A stretch of 64,000 nucleotides of DNA from NCBI RefSeq assembly GCF_000255655.1, contig NZ_JH636435.1:2256658-2320657 (forward strand), read 5' to 3'. Positions within the stretch are counted from its first letter, which is position 1, and each line of letters opens with the position of its first letter. Positions 27,064 through 35,179 of the stretch are shown here, one piece after another. The notes beneath the pieces are model-generated. The model searched no databases. It was not told the origin of the DNA and saw nothing but the letters and a program-made list of their open reading frames with translations. Position numbers and translations under genes: made by a program. The DNA comes from Schlesneria paludicola DSM 18645 (GTDB taxonomy: Bacteria; Planctomycetota; Planctomycetia; Planctomycetales; Planctomycetaceae).

Positions 27064-28500
27064 TTAATCCAAATCTGCCCGCAGCCAGTGGCGATAAGCC
27101 CGCGCGATTGTTGCCACGCTCGCTGTCGCCAGAACCAACGCGATCGCGATATTCAACTCGACGCCGATCGGCTCGACGATGAACAGCATCCAGATCGTCA
27201 TCGCGATGAACGGGCAGAATGCCCACGAAACGCTTGCCATCATTCCTCGTTTCAACAACCAGGTTCCCATCATAGCGTACATGGCGTACGCACAAAGTTG
27301 AGCCACCCCTGTGTCTAAGACAAACAGGAGCATTTTTTTGACTTGCAGAAATTCCGGCACCCAGATGGCCGCGGCGATTCCCATAAACAGAACGCCCCCG
27401 AGCCAGCATTGGATGACGTCCCACAAGAATGCCAGGCCGAGTTCTCGAACGAATTCCGGTCGCGTTCGCGGCCGCAAGGATTCATACCCTAGACGATGAA
27501 GGCGCATGTACCAGTAGAGATAGATATTGAAGGGATTCGTCATGATCTGCACTGAGAAGACCACCACAGGGTCCCTGGCTTTCAGTTCCGCCCCCACCAA
27601 TGGCTGGAGTAACACGATTGGCGCGACGAAGATGAACGTGATCAAAATGATCCCCCCCACGGACGCGAAGACACGGGTCGGAGCGGTTCCAAGCCGCCAT
27701 AACTGTAAACGTTCCGATAGGCTTCGCTCGCTGTACCCAGAGAGATTGTCGATTTGCTTCAGGTTGGTAAACGACTCGAAATTCTGAAGGACACCTCGCT
27801 TATTAGCCGGCAAAGCAGCGAGATGGTCAGCGATCGTCTTCGTCTTCCCCCGGAAAATTTCGCTTCGCCCGCGGAGAAGGTCGCCATACAAGCGAGAGAA
27901 CGCGTACTCAACCATCTCTTCATTCAACACCAACAGCCGCCAAGCGAAGGCCCAGAGCGCTAGCAGACTAATGAACACCAATGCCGCAGAGGTCACTGGC
28001 GTTCTCCCGGCGAGGAAATCCGCAAGCTGAGGGAAGGATGAAGAGGGCGTCATGACAAAGCCCAAAAAAGGGAAAGCCAAAACACCCACGATCGGCGTCC
28101 ACAATCCCGCTGCCAAGCAAGTCAGGAAAATCACAGCAACGCTCGTCGGCGCGACGTCGCTTGCCCCCACAAGCTCCATCAAAAACATCGGAATCCCAAG
28201 GAACAACAATGCGATGAGCGTCGTGACCAGGAGATGCTTCTTGCGATAATTCGGCAGCACGGATGCCCACGGGTGGGCGATGTTGTCTCTGAGATAGATA
28301 CCTAAGAGGCAAGCATTGAAGTACGCAAACATTGCCATGTAGGATTTTCTCGAAAGGACGCCGCCAAAGATGCCGAACTGGTGGCGCGGGAGCAGTCCCT
28401 CGATTGCTGAAACCATTAAGAGGCAGAGGAACATGAAGCACCACACCGCCGCTGATGTTTTGCACAGGTAGGTTCTTGCGATCCTCAGGTAATCACTCAT
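27064..28500 (-). CDS. ABC transporter membrane subunit of YtrA-type cassette
   Basis: 478 residues with about ten to twelve hydrophobic segments, e.g. KTSAAVWCFMFLCLLMVSAIEG at the N terminus, HLLVTTLIALLFLGIPMFLMELVG, TSVAVIFLTCLAAGLWTPIVGVL, and VFASVGGIILITFIFVAPIVLLQPLVG, with a cytoplasmic loop in the middle (residues about 200-280). It overlaps the ATPase gene by 8 bp and follows the GntR gene in the same transcript, so it is the permease of that exporter. No family beyond ABC-2-like can be named. Substrate is unknown; YtrA-type systems elsewhere respond to envelope-active antibiotics. Confidence 0.85.
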   Translation of the reverse strand: MSDYLRIARTYLCKTSAAVWCFMFLCLLMVSAIEGLLPRHQFGIFGGVLSRKSYMAMFAYFNACLLGIYLRDNIAHPWASVLPNYRKKHLLVTTLIALLFLGIPMFLMELVGASDVAPTSVAVIFLTCLAAGLWTPIVGVLAFPFLGFVMTPSSSFPQLADFLAGRTPVTSAALVFISLLALWAFAWRLLVLNEEMVEYAFSRLYGDLLRGRSEIFRGKTKTIADHLAALPANKRGVLQNFESFTNLKQIDNLSGYSERSLSERLQLWRLGTAPTRVFASVGGIILITFIFVAPIVLLQPLVGAELKARDPVVVFSVQIMTNPFNIYLYWYMRLHRLGYESLRPRTRPEFVRELGLAFLWDVIQCWLGGVLFMGIAAAIWVPEFLQVKKMLLFVLDTGVAQLCAYAMYAMMGTWLLKRGMMASVSWAFCPFIAMTIWMLFIVEPIGVELNIAIALVLATASVATIARAYRHWLRADLD

Positions 28501-29371
28501 GATGCAGCTCCAGGAAAATATCCTCGAGATTGAGATCCTGTACCGCCACGGACGCCGACCACAGTTGGCCGATTCGTTCGGGCAAATCCGCCGTAAAGTC
28601 GTGCACGCTCACCACTGCCTGGTTGCCGGTTACCTTCGCGTTCAACATGCCGGGCACGCTGAAAGTACCTTCCGGCAAGGGCGCAGCCGACTGAACATGT
28701 AGCCGCTTCACGCTGTCCTTGAGAGCATCCAGTTCTCCGCTGTAGACGATCTTGCCGTCCTTGAGGACCGCGACGCGGTCGGCGACACGCTCCAAGTCCG
28801 AGGTAATGTGCGTTGAGAAGATCACCGTGCGCGCGCCGACCATGCCGAGCAGCGTTTCCAAAAACTGCCGCCGCGCCACGGGATCCAAGCTGGCAGCAGG
28901 CTCGTCGAGGACCAGCAGATCCGGCTCATGACCGAGGGCTAAGATGATCGCAAGCTTTTGCGTTTGGCCGACCGACAACGGCCCGACAAGGTCTTCCGGG
29001 TTCAGCTCCCATTCGCGCAGCAACTGTTCAACCAATGCCTTGTTCCACCTGGGATAGAAAGCGCCCGTGTAGGCGGTGATCTGTCGGATCTTCATCCAAG
29101 GATAGAGGTCAATTTTCTGCGGCACGTAGCCCAGCCGTTCCTTGCCCGCAGCGCTGAGCTCCAAAGCCGGCTCGCCCAAGATACGGACGTCGCCGTGCTG
29201 AGGGTGTTGCAGGCCCAACACGCATTTGAGCAACGTCGTCTTGCCGGAGCCATTCTTGCCCACGAGGCCTAAGACCGAGCCTGCCGACAAGCTTAGATCG
29301 ACTTCTTTCAGCACAGGCTTGTGACCGAAGCTTTTCGAAACTCCGCGCAGGTCGAGCATCGTTTCACTCAT
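28493..29371 (-). CDS. ABC transporter ATP-binding protein (YtrB-like)
   Basis: 292 residues. Walker A is GLVGKNGSGKTT (residues 35-46), the Q-loop region lies near YVPQKIDLYPWMK, the signature is LSVGQTQKLA (slightly divergent from LSGGQ), Walker B is LLVLDEPAASLDP, and the switch histidine is in IFSTHITSDLE. The C-terminal 80 residues are a regulatory extension common to exporters of this class. It overlaps the upstream GntR gene by 8 bp and the permease gene by 8 bp, so all three are translationally coupled. The codon choice appears richer in G/C third positions than neighbouring genes, which may hint at acquisition. Confidence 0.93.
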   Translation of the reverse strand: MSETMLDLRGVSKSFGHKPVLKEVDLSLSAGSVLGLVGKNGSGKTTLLKCVLGLQHPQHGDVRILGEPALELSAAGKERLGYVPQKIDLYPWMKIRQITAYTGAFYPRWNKALVEQLLREWELNPEDLVGPLSVGQTQKLAIILALGHEPDLLVLDEPAASLDPVARRQFLETLLGMVGARTVIFSTHITSDLERVADRVAVLKDGKIVYSGELDALKDSVKRLHVQSAAPLPEGTFSVPGMLNAKVTGNQAVVSVHDFTADLPERIGQLWSASVAVQDLNLEDIFLELHHE

Positions 29372-29762
29372 TGCCGCGTTCCTTTAGTAGAGGGTCGAGG
29401 GCCGCCAGCACTTGCTCCCGTGTCAGGGCCAACTGATACGCCTGCGCGGCCACCTGCTCCAACAGCGACCGCAGCTCATCCTGCCGTTCCTTGACCGTTC
29501 CCTTGGGCAATCTTTGGTTGATGCGCATCCCGTGCCCACGCACGCGTTCGACGACCCCGTCGCGCTCCAGCAGCGAATAGGCCTTGGACACGGTCATCTG
29601 GTTGATTTGCAGGTCCTGGCCGAGCTGCCGCACGGATGGGAGCAAGTCCCCTTCCGCCAGCCGCCCACTGGCGACGAGTGCGCGAACCTGATCCATCAAC
29701 TGCCGATAAATCGGCACGCCGGAGGAGATGCTTACCTGGAAGTTGGACGTGCTGGACTGCAT
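29364..29762 (-). CDS. YtrA-subfamily GntR repressor
   Basis: 132 residues from the ATG at 29762 (an alternative upstream codon at 29786 lies inside the palindrome). GVPIYRQLMDQVRALVASGRLAEGDLLPSVRQLGQDLQINQMTVSKAYSLLERDGVVERVRGHGMRI is a full GntR winged helix, and the short helical tail without a ligand domain (about 60 residues) is typical of the YtrA subfamily. It should repress its own operon with the ABC exporter downstream, which it overlaps by 8 bp. The start codon lies inside a 48-bp near-perfect palindrome, the probable operator. Confidence 0.93.
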   Translation of the reverse strand: MQSSTSNFQVSISSGVPIYRQLMDQVRALVASGRLAEGDLLPSVRQLGQDLQINQMTVSKAYSLLERDGVVERVRGHGMRINQRLPKGTVKERQDELRSLLEQVAAQAYQLALTREQVLAALDPLLKERGNE

Positions 29763-29799
29763 ATGTGCATTACTACTATAATACACATATGCAGTCCAG
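29752..29799. promoter_or_regulatory. 48-bp near-perfect palindrome over the ytrA-like start codon
   Basis: Arms of 21 bp (29752-29772 and 29779-29799) flank a 6-bp centre CTACTA; the outer 16 bp of each arm are identical in reverse complement (CTGGACTGCATATGTG and its complement) and only one inner position differs. The inner part ATGTGCATTA/TAATACACAT matches the GTGTATTA-type half-sites known for YtrA regulators. The gene start at 29762 and a TATTAT (-10-like, minus strand, 29783-29778) both lie inside, so binding would block both transcription and possibly translation. Confidence 0.8.
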
Positions 29800-29957
29800 C
29801 CCAGGGATTATTTTTTGATTGACGCGAGGAGATCCCAAACCGAAGACAATTGAGATTTCAGAAAACGCCCCCCAAATGGGGCTCACCGACTTGGACAGAT
29901 TCGCCGACCGGCGATGTGCCTATCGATCTGCAATCACTGAGAAGTGTCGTAAGTGAT

Positions 29958-30031
29958 TACGCCCGAAGGGATTCGAACCCCTGACCGACGGATTAGAAAT
30001 CCGTTGCTCTATCCAGCTGAGCTACGGGCGC
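29958..30031 (-). tRNA. trnR: tRNA-Arg (anticodon UCU)
   Basis: 74 nt cloverleaf on the minus strand. The acceptor stem pairs GCGCCCG with CGGGCGT (G-U at the first pair), the D arm is GCTCAGCTGGATAGAGC, the anticodon stem ACGGA/TCCGT encloses the loop TTTCTAA with anticodon TCT, and the T arm is GGGGTTCGAATCCC in the usual place. The 3' CCA is not encoded. The downstream neighbour on the same strand is the GntR/ABC cassette; I see no integrase or direct repeat to suggest use as an attachment site. Confidence 0.97.
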
Positions 30032-30053
30032 TTCTGCTCGTTTTGTCGTGTTT

Positions 30054-30629
30054 TCACGCTCCGAACGCCGTTTCGAAAACGCGAAAACGACCATTCGACG
30101 ACGTATCGCGGCTAAGCACGGGGGACTGGCCTGAGGCCGAAAAGTAGACCAAGCTCAACGAGCCCCCGCGAGAATTTTCCACAAACCACTGCAAGTAACG
30201 GCCAATGGCAAACGAAAAATTTGCGGTCGGGTCCACTATTTCGGCGTCTGGACTGCCCCAGATGCAGCACTTCGGAAGTATCTCCACGAAGGTCACGCCC
30301 TGCAAGCCGGGCGCACCCCAAAATAGTGAATGCTCCACACCTGGCGATGCGAAAGCTCTTTCCTGCGTTTCTGTCGAATCAGGAATTGAAACTCGTTCCG
30401 GCGGAACATCCGCCGCGAACGTTCCATCGATTGCACGCAAATCCGTGACAAGCGGATCGATCATTTCGAAAACTGGCGGACTGATGAAGAGCGTCGGGCC
30501 GTCAACTTGGAAGGACTTCGCGCCAAACGCAAGAAGAATGTCGAATCCGAAGCGAGGCGGACTGTGAACAGCTACGAAGCGAGTTCGTGAATATCGCAAT
30601 CTCCGCGTGGCTTGCTGAGAAGCAGCCAC
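30054..30629 (-). CDS. Hypothetical protein upstream of tRNA-Arg
   Basis: Up to 191 residues from a GTG at 30629; the true start may be further in, because this GTG overlaps the upstream gene by 58 bp and has no good ribosome site. The sequence (FGFDILLAFGAKSFQVDGPT, SPPVFEMIDPLVTDLRAIDG, EHSLFWGAPGLQGVTFVEIL, FAIGRYLQWFVENSRGGSL) looks like a folded, probably cytoplasmic protein, with no membrane segment. I do not recognise the family. An antisense frame over 30205-30567 looks less protein-like. The stop lies 23 bp before the tRNA on the same strand. Confidence 0.5.
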   Translation of the reverse strand: MAASQQATRRLRYSRTRFVAVHSPPRFGFDILLAFGAKSFQVDGPTLFISPPVFEMIDPLVTDLRAIDGTFAADVPPERVSIPDSTETQERAFASPGVEHSLFWGAPGLQGVTFVEILPKCCIWGSPDAEIVDPTANFSFAIGRYLQWFVENSRGGSLSLVYFSASGQSPVLSRDTSSNGRFRVFETAFGA

Positions 30630-31027
30630 GCGGAGATTGCGATCAATGGAACGACGATTGACCAGTAAGGAACGAGCAGAAACGACCTTCGCCAGCCAGT
30701 GATACGAAGAGTGATTTCCCCGCCTTCAAACCCGCAAGACTTCCAGTGCCATCCAATTTGTTGAACGTTATCGAGTGGGTGGTACGAGAACGCGTCACCA
30801 GTCATATAGAATTTGGGGACGCTAATCTCGAATGGATGTGATTCCTGCAACCGTATCCAGGACAAACGTCCTTGATTGGAGCCCATGAAATGAATATTCG
30901 TGTTGGTGCGACGAAAATTAACTCCATCTACAACTGTGAGGCTCCTCACCCAGCCGGCCATAAACACACACGCCGTTACCAGCATCGCGACGCCGAGCAT
31001 TCTCCGCCAGGATTTGAAGTCGCTCAT
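30572..31027 (-). CDS. Small planctomycete membrane protein, paralog A
   Basis: 151 residues with a membrane segment near the N terminus (RRMLGVAMLVTACVFMAGWVRSL) and another near the C terminus in the block YWSIVVPLIAISAWLLLSKPR. Between them lies an 85-residue extracytoplasmic domain with no known motif. The arrangement and the terminal YW-S-I-V-x-P-L-x-x-x-S-x-x-x-L-x-S-K-P-R block match planctomycete small membrane proteins that are encoded in tandem paralogous arrays. It overlaps the next upstream paralog by 4 bp (ATGA), so they are translationally coupled. Function unknown. Confidence 0.8.
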   Translation of the reverse strand: MSDFKSWRRMLGVAMLVTACVFMAGWVRSLTVVDGVNFRRTNTNIHFMGSNQGRLSWIRLQESHPFEISVPKFYMTGDAFSYHPLDNVQQIGWHWKSCGFEGGEITLRITGWRRSFLLVPYWSIVVPLIAISAWLLLSKPRGDCDIHELAS

Positions 31028-31533
31028 TGAAATTCCGGCTCCGAAATGGGCGATTGTGGCCTGCTAACTTGGCGGGGCTTCGAGAACAGGAACCAGGTGG
31101 AAATCAACGTCAACGGGAGGACAATTGACCAATGGGGCATCGACACGGAGATCACATGTTCGTTTTTGCGAAGGGAAGCAACTACGATCGCGAAATCGCC
31201 AAACTGATAGCACGAAGATTGAGTCGCAGAGTCCCAATACACAATCCTTGGCCCCCCGAATCGCTTGGTCGCAATCCACCCGAGCCATAACTTTTTGTTT
31301 GGCGGATTGAAGATCATATCGGTACGCGCAATTGCCTGAGCGTGCGTCGGGTACGAACAAACCATCCAAGTCACGACCCCGCCACAGTTTACCACAATAT
31401 GATTGGATCTTGAGGGACACAGGTAGAGATAATCGTCTTGTCTCATACTCGTCAGCCATGCACCCCAGAACACGCACGCAACGAGTAACATCGCCACGCT
31501 GAGCTTCCGTCGCAGAGGCTGAAAATAGTTCAT
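31024..31533 (-). CDS. Small planctomycete membrane protein, paralog B
   Basis: 169 residues from the ATG at 31533. N-terminal membrane segment RRKLSVAMLLVACVFWGAWLTSM and C-terminal block HWSIVLPLTLISTWFLFSKPRQ repeat the design of paralog A; the domain between them differs. The start overlaps by 4 bp (ATGA) with the stop of a decayed third copy, showing that the array once had at least three coupled genes. Function unknown. Confidence 0.8.
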   Translation of the reverse strand: MNYFQPLRRKLSVAMLLVACVFWGAWLTSMRQDDYLYLCPSRSNHIVVNCGGVVTWMVCSYPTHAQAIARTDMIFNPPNKKLWLGWIATKRFGGPRIVYWDSATQSSCYQFGDFAIVVASLRKNEHVISVSMPHWSIVLPLTLISTWFLFSKPRQVSRPQSPISEPEFQ

Positions 31534-31671
31534 TTTGGATCGAATCCTGCGACTTTCGCTGATCCTGGCCTGCAAAGAGGAAGCCACGCGGAGAACAGCG
31601 TCAACGGGACGACCGCTCGACCAGTAGGAGCCAAGCAGTCGTGGAAAATGCCGGCGTTCGGTATCGAGTCT
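31530..31671 (-). pseudogene. Relic of a third paralog, frameshifted 3' end
   Basis: Reading the minus strand, one frame gives RRHFPRLLGSYWSS and a second frame gives VVPLTLFSAWLPL, which together match YWSIVVPLIAISAWLLL of paralog A. A single-base shift near 31611-31617 separates them. The relic ends in a TGA that overlaps the ATG of paralog B, the same coupling seen between B and A. Upstream of 31672 a stop interrupts the frame and nothing more of the gene is recognisable. Confidence 0.6.
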
Positions 31672-32478
31672 TCACTTGTTCCGCATGCTCTGCTTCACGA
31701 GAAATCGTGACAGTTTGTCTAGATTCTGGCGAACGACAGGGCGATGAGCAAGGGATTCGCGGCGCAACGAACGCGGTTCCCGTGAAACGACGAACATTGA
31801 ATGCCCTGAACTGGAAATCGCCTGTTACACAACAAGTGATTTGATTAATCGGCTTCGGCAGATAGCGGCCGTGGCGCTAGCTGCTAACCTTAGCACTGAA
31901 AGGGCAACTCAGAAGAAATTCAAGGACGCGAATCGCCCGATCAAGGTCGACAAGGTTCCGTCCGTCGACAAACAGAATGTTCGGCGCGAGTTTGAAGTTG
32001 ACTTGGACAAGCTCAAATGATTTGACAACGTGCACATCGAGCTTGTTGTCCTCGATTTGGCCACAAGAAAGATCGCTGCCACAGTCCCCGTTAAGAGGAA
32101 GCTCGTCCAGCGAAGGCGGACCGCCAATATCGAGGTCGCCCCATCGTTCACATTGTCCTGCGATGTCCTGGTTCACTGCTGGAGCGGAACGAACGAACAT
32201 TTGATGACCGTCCCTCTGATCCTCTTGACGGACGAGATTCAAGAACTTCTACATCCGGCTCCAAAATGATGCCTCTATGAAGAACTGGACCGATGGATCG
32301 AGCACGAAACCTGACTGCCTTTCAGCCGTTGTCGTCGACAACCGAGACGACGAAAAACAGAGTTGTTGAAGGAGTCGCAGGCCGCCCGATCCATCCGTCG
32401 ATGAATAGCTTGGTGACATCAACCTGTCAGTCAGCCAGCACTGTACTCGCCCCCATCGACGCGACAGAGCAGGAGCGA
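31672..32478. other. Gene-poor stretch, ambiguous frames
   Basis: About 800 bp. Frames on both strands cover 31877-32270. The minus frame (31877-32242) ends in a protein-like stretch (VNFKLAPNILFVDGRNLVDLDRAIRVLEFL), while another minus frame (31909-32151) has a hydrophobic segment (SFLLTGTVAAIFLVAKS). They may be pieces of a frameshifted gene of the array next door. No family is recognised and no gene is called. Confidence 0.4.
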
Positions 32479-33942
32479 TTAGGCAAATTCCAATTGGGCA
32501 CGAATGCGCTGCCAGACGAACCAGCCTCCGGTTGCAATCGCGGAGAATACCACCAGATAGATTCCCCAACTCATCAACGACTGGAGCAAAGAACGGCCTG
32601 AGGCTTCGTTAAGGACGTTGAATGTTTGCTCGGCCTGATTGCGGACATTCGAGCTGACATCAGAATTACGCTGCAGCTTGTAGATTTCCCAGCGAATCCC
32701 GCGGCTTTCGTTGGCATGGCGGGCAAGGGCTCCGAGTGCGGCAACTTTCACGTTTTCCGGACCGTCTTTGGTGGCCGCATACAGTTTGGCAATCGTTTCT
32801 GAGTGCAGTGTGCTGAACTTGGCGAGTGTGTTGATGGCAAAGAGCTGCGCTGTTGGATCAGGTTGGGCCATCTGCTCAACGAGTGCGTTTTCGGCGATGA
32901 GCATTCGCGACTCGGACGCTTTCCAGCCTCCCCAGCCAATCAAACAAAAGACCATCATGGCGATACTTAAGCCCCACTCCCATGCCGCACGAGCACGAGA
33001 GTCGCTGGGCGCTGGCAGGAAGGAAATCGAATCACTGCTTTCCTTCATGCCTTTCAGGGGTACGACCGACGTGGGCATTGATGAACGAGTCGGTACCAAC
33101 GTCGGTTCGACGGCAACGACACGACGCCCAGGCTGCAAGATGTCCTGCAATCGTTGTTTGACCCTATCAGCCGATTCAGGACGCGCTTCAGCCGATTTGG
33201 CGAGCAAATCACAGATCAACGTGTCGAGTTCCAGTGGAATCTCGATATGTTTCCGCGACGCGTGCGGAATAGGGTCTTTCAAATGCTTGTGCATAATTTC
33301 GGGTTGGTTGTCACCCAGAAATGGCGGTTGTCCGGTCAACATTTCATAGATGACGCAGCCGAGCGCATACAAATCTGAACGATTCGACAGGGGATTCCCG
33401 CGAATCTGTTCTGGAGACATGTATTCGACCGTCCCCAAGGTGCGACCAGTGGCGGTCAGACGGCGTCCCGTGGACACGGTGATAAGTCCGAAGTCACTCA
33501 GTTTCAGATGCCCGGTCTTCGATACGAGGAAGTTGCTCGGCTTGATGTCGCGGTGAATCACACCATGATTGTGCGCGTACTGTAGTGCATCACACATCTG
33601 CATGGCATAGTCAACCGCCGTTTCCCAGGACAGGCGACCTTTGAGATGAATCAACTGCGACAGGGTGCCGCCTTCAACAAGTTCCATCGCATAAAACTGC
33701 TGCTTGCTTTCGCAGGTTCCACCAAAGCAACGCACGATATTGGGATGATCGAGCTGCTTCAGAACGTCCATTTCGCGTTCAAACCGCGCTAGAAGAGTCT
33801 TGTTTTCCGCCGCATTCAGTGGCAGAAGCTTCACGGCGACACGGCGGTTATTTCCCACATAACGGGCGCGGTAAACCTCGCCCATTCCGCCTTCACCGAT
33901 CTTATCGAGCAGTTCGAATGGCCAAACCCAACGCTTTTCCAT
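32479..33942 (-). CDS. Ser/Thr protein kinase with C-terminal membrane segments
   Basis: 487 residues. Kinase domain about 9-270: glycine loop KIGEGGMGEVYRA, Lys38 in VAVK, catalytic loop H130-R-D132-I-K-P-S-N, D150-F-G, and the activation segment GTVEYMSPEQ. All key catalytic residues are present, so it should be active in the cytoplasm. A linker leads to a membrane segment (about 330-350, LSIAMMVFCLIGWGGW), then a helical region with HEAT-like repeats (about 365-440, MAQPDPTAQLFAINTLAKFS ... VKVAALGALARHANE), then a second membrane segment at the C terminus (SWGIYLVVFSAIATGGWFVW). The HEAT part would lie outside the cytoplasm if both segments cross once. Planctomycetes carry many such PknB-type kinases; target unknown. 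Confidence 0.93.
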   Translation of the reverse strand: MEKRWVWPFELLDKIGEGGMGEVYRARYVGNNRRVAVKLLPLNAAENKTLLARFEREMDVLKQLDHPNIVRCFGGTCESKQQFYAMELVEGGTLSQLIHLKGRLSWETAVDYAMQMCDALQYAHNHGVIHRDIKPSNFLVSKTGHLKLSDFGLITVSTGRRLTATGRTLGTVEYMSPEQIRGNPLSNRSDLYALGCVIYEMLTGQPPFLGDNQPEIMHKHLKDPIPHASRKHIEIPLELDTLICDLLAKSAEARPESADRVKQRLQDILQPGRRVVAVEPTLVPTRSSMPTSVVPLKGMKESSDSISFLPAPSDSRARAAWEWGLSIAMMVFCLIGWGGWKASESRMLIAENALVEQMAQPDPTAQLFAINTLAKFSTLHSETIAKLYAATKDGPENVKVAALGALARHANESRGIRWEIYKLQRNSDVSSNVRNQAEQTFNVLNEASGRSLLQSLMSWGIYLVVFSAIATGGWFVWQRIRAQLEFA

Positions 33943-34380
33943 CGTTCCGCCTCACAGCCCGCCAATGAGATTTCAGTTCGGTCCCCGAGCCAGAAATCCG
34001 AGAAATTGCAACTCACAAATGTCCAGATACGAGAACCCACTCCGCCTGAATCTGGACTTGATCACACAATTATACGAAGCAAAGCCTGGGCCGAAGAGGC
34101 TCGAAACGAGAGTGAGAAAAGCCCGCAGGTCCAAAGAAACGATCACCCGACTTGACATCTCGCGCAAACGCATCTGCATTCATCGCTTTATCACAACGAG
34201 AATCCACTCAATGACCATGGAAATCGACATGACCTCGACGCGCATTGTTCGATTCTGCTTGTCGGTTTTCCAACAAATACGGGCTGCCCCCATGTGTCAT
34301 CTGATCGAACGAATGCCTGCTTGGAACTTGACGGTCCTTTTCTCTACCCCAAAATACGTATTCACATGAACAGGCAACCG
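33943..34380. other. Intergenic region, no gene recognised
   Basis: 438 bp between the kinase start and the end of the ABC permease gene. A plus-strand frame covers 33965-34369 but is basic, low in protein-like pattern and resembles no family. No strong hairpin was seen. It should hold the kinase promoter. Confidence 0.45.
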
Positions 34381-35175
34381 TCAATATGCGAGGCGGGGAT
34401 AGAGAGCCGCGCCGATCAGCGTCAACAGCACGGTCGTGCCAACCAGGACGCCAAAGTCGAGGCCGAGACCAAACTCACTGTGACTGTTCGCCAGCATCAA
34501 TGCGCGAAGTGCGTCCACTTCGTAGGTCAAAGGATTGCCATGCGCGATGAATTTCAACCAGGGCGGCATCATGACGATCGGATAGATTGCATTGCTTGCG
34601 AAGAACATTGGCATGGTTAAGACCTGGCCAATCCCCATAAATCGCTCACGCGTTTTTACGAGGCAGGCGATCGTCAGGGAAAACGTCGAGAACAACGCCG
34701 CGCCCAACACAACAACCAGAAGCACACCCGCAATCGCAAATGGATTCCAGTTCAATCGAATTCCCAGCATCCAGGCCAGAAAGTAGACAATCACGGCCTG
34801 CGAAATGGCGCGGACACCCGCTGACAGCCCTTTCCCCAACACTAAAGCCGCCCGCGGCGTTGGGGTCGCCAGTAGCTTATGCACAATCCCCAGGTCACGT
34901 TCCCAAATTACGGCAATTCCGAAAAAGATCGCGATGAAGAGCACGCTTTGAGCGAGGATGCCTGGAGCCATAAAATCCTGATAAGGCAGGTCGCCCGTGG
35001 GGATGGCTCGCGCGTGCGTGAAGACTTGGCCGAACACGAGCAGCCACAGGGCTGGCTGGATGGCACGCGTCAGCAACTCGCTGGGATCGCGGCGCAGCTT
35101 TCTTAGATCCATCCCAACGATCGCCAGAGTCTTGCGGACAAACTGGCCAACCGACGTCATCGTACTCAGCGACAT
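34381..35175 (-). CDS. ABC-2 type permease (DrrB/NodJ-like)
   Basis: 264 residues from the ATG at 35175, four bases downstream of the stop of the ATPase; the frame is open further up but would overlap that gene by 110 bp. Six membrane segments are visible, including ALWLLVFGQVFTHA, GILAQSVLFIAIFFGIAVIWERDLGIVHKLLATPTPRAALVLGK (the ABC-2 signature), AIAGVLLVVVLGAALFSTFSL and VLVGTTVLLTLIGAALYPRL. With the adjacent ATPase it forms a DrrAB/NatAB-type exporter for a drug, lipid or polysaccharide-like compound; substrate unknown. Confidence 0.93.
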   Translation of the reverse strand: MSLSTMTSVGQFVRKTLAIVGMDLRKLRRDPSELLTRAIQPALWLLVFGQVFTHARAIPTGDLPYQDFMAPGILAQSVLFIAIFFGIAVIWERDLGIVHKLLATPTPRAALVLGKGLSAGVRAISQAVIVYFLAWMLGIRLNWNPFAIAGVLLVVVLGAALFSTFSLTIACLVKTRERFMGIGQVLTMPMFFASNAIYPIVMMPPWLKFIAHGNPLTYEVDALRALMLANSHSEFGLGLDFGVLVGTTVLLTLIGAALYPRLAY

Positions 35176-35179
35176 GTCA

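Noticed and set aside
29958-30031. tRNA-Arg as an integration site for the GntR/ABC cassette
   Set aside because: No integrase gene and no repeat of the tRNA 3' end was seen nearby.
33965-34369. 134-codon plus-strand frame in an intergenic region
   Set aside because: Basic composition, no signal or domain, no ribosome site; judged noncoding.
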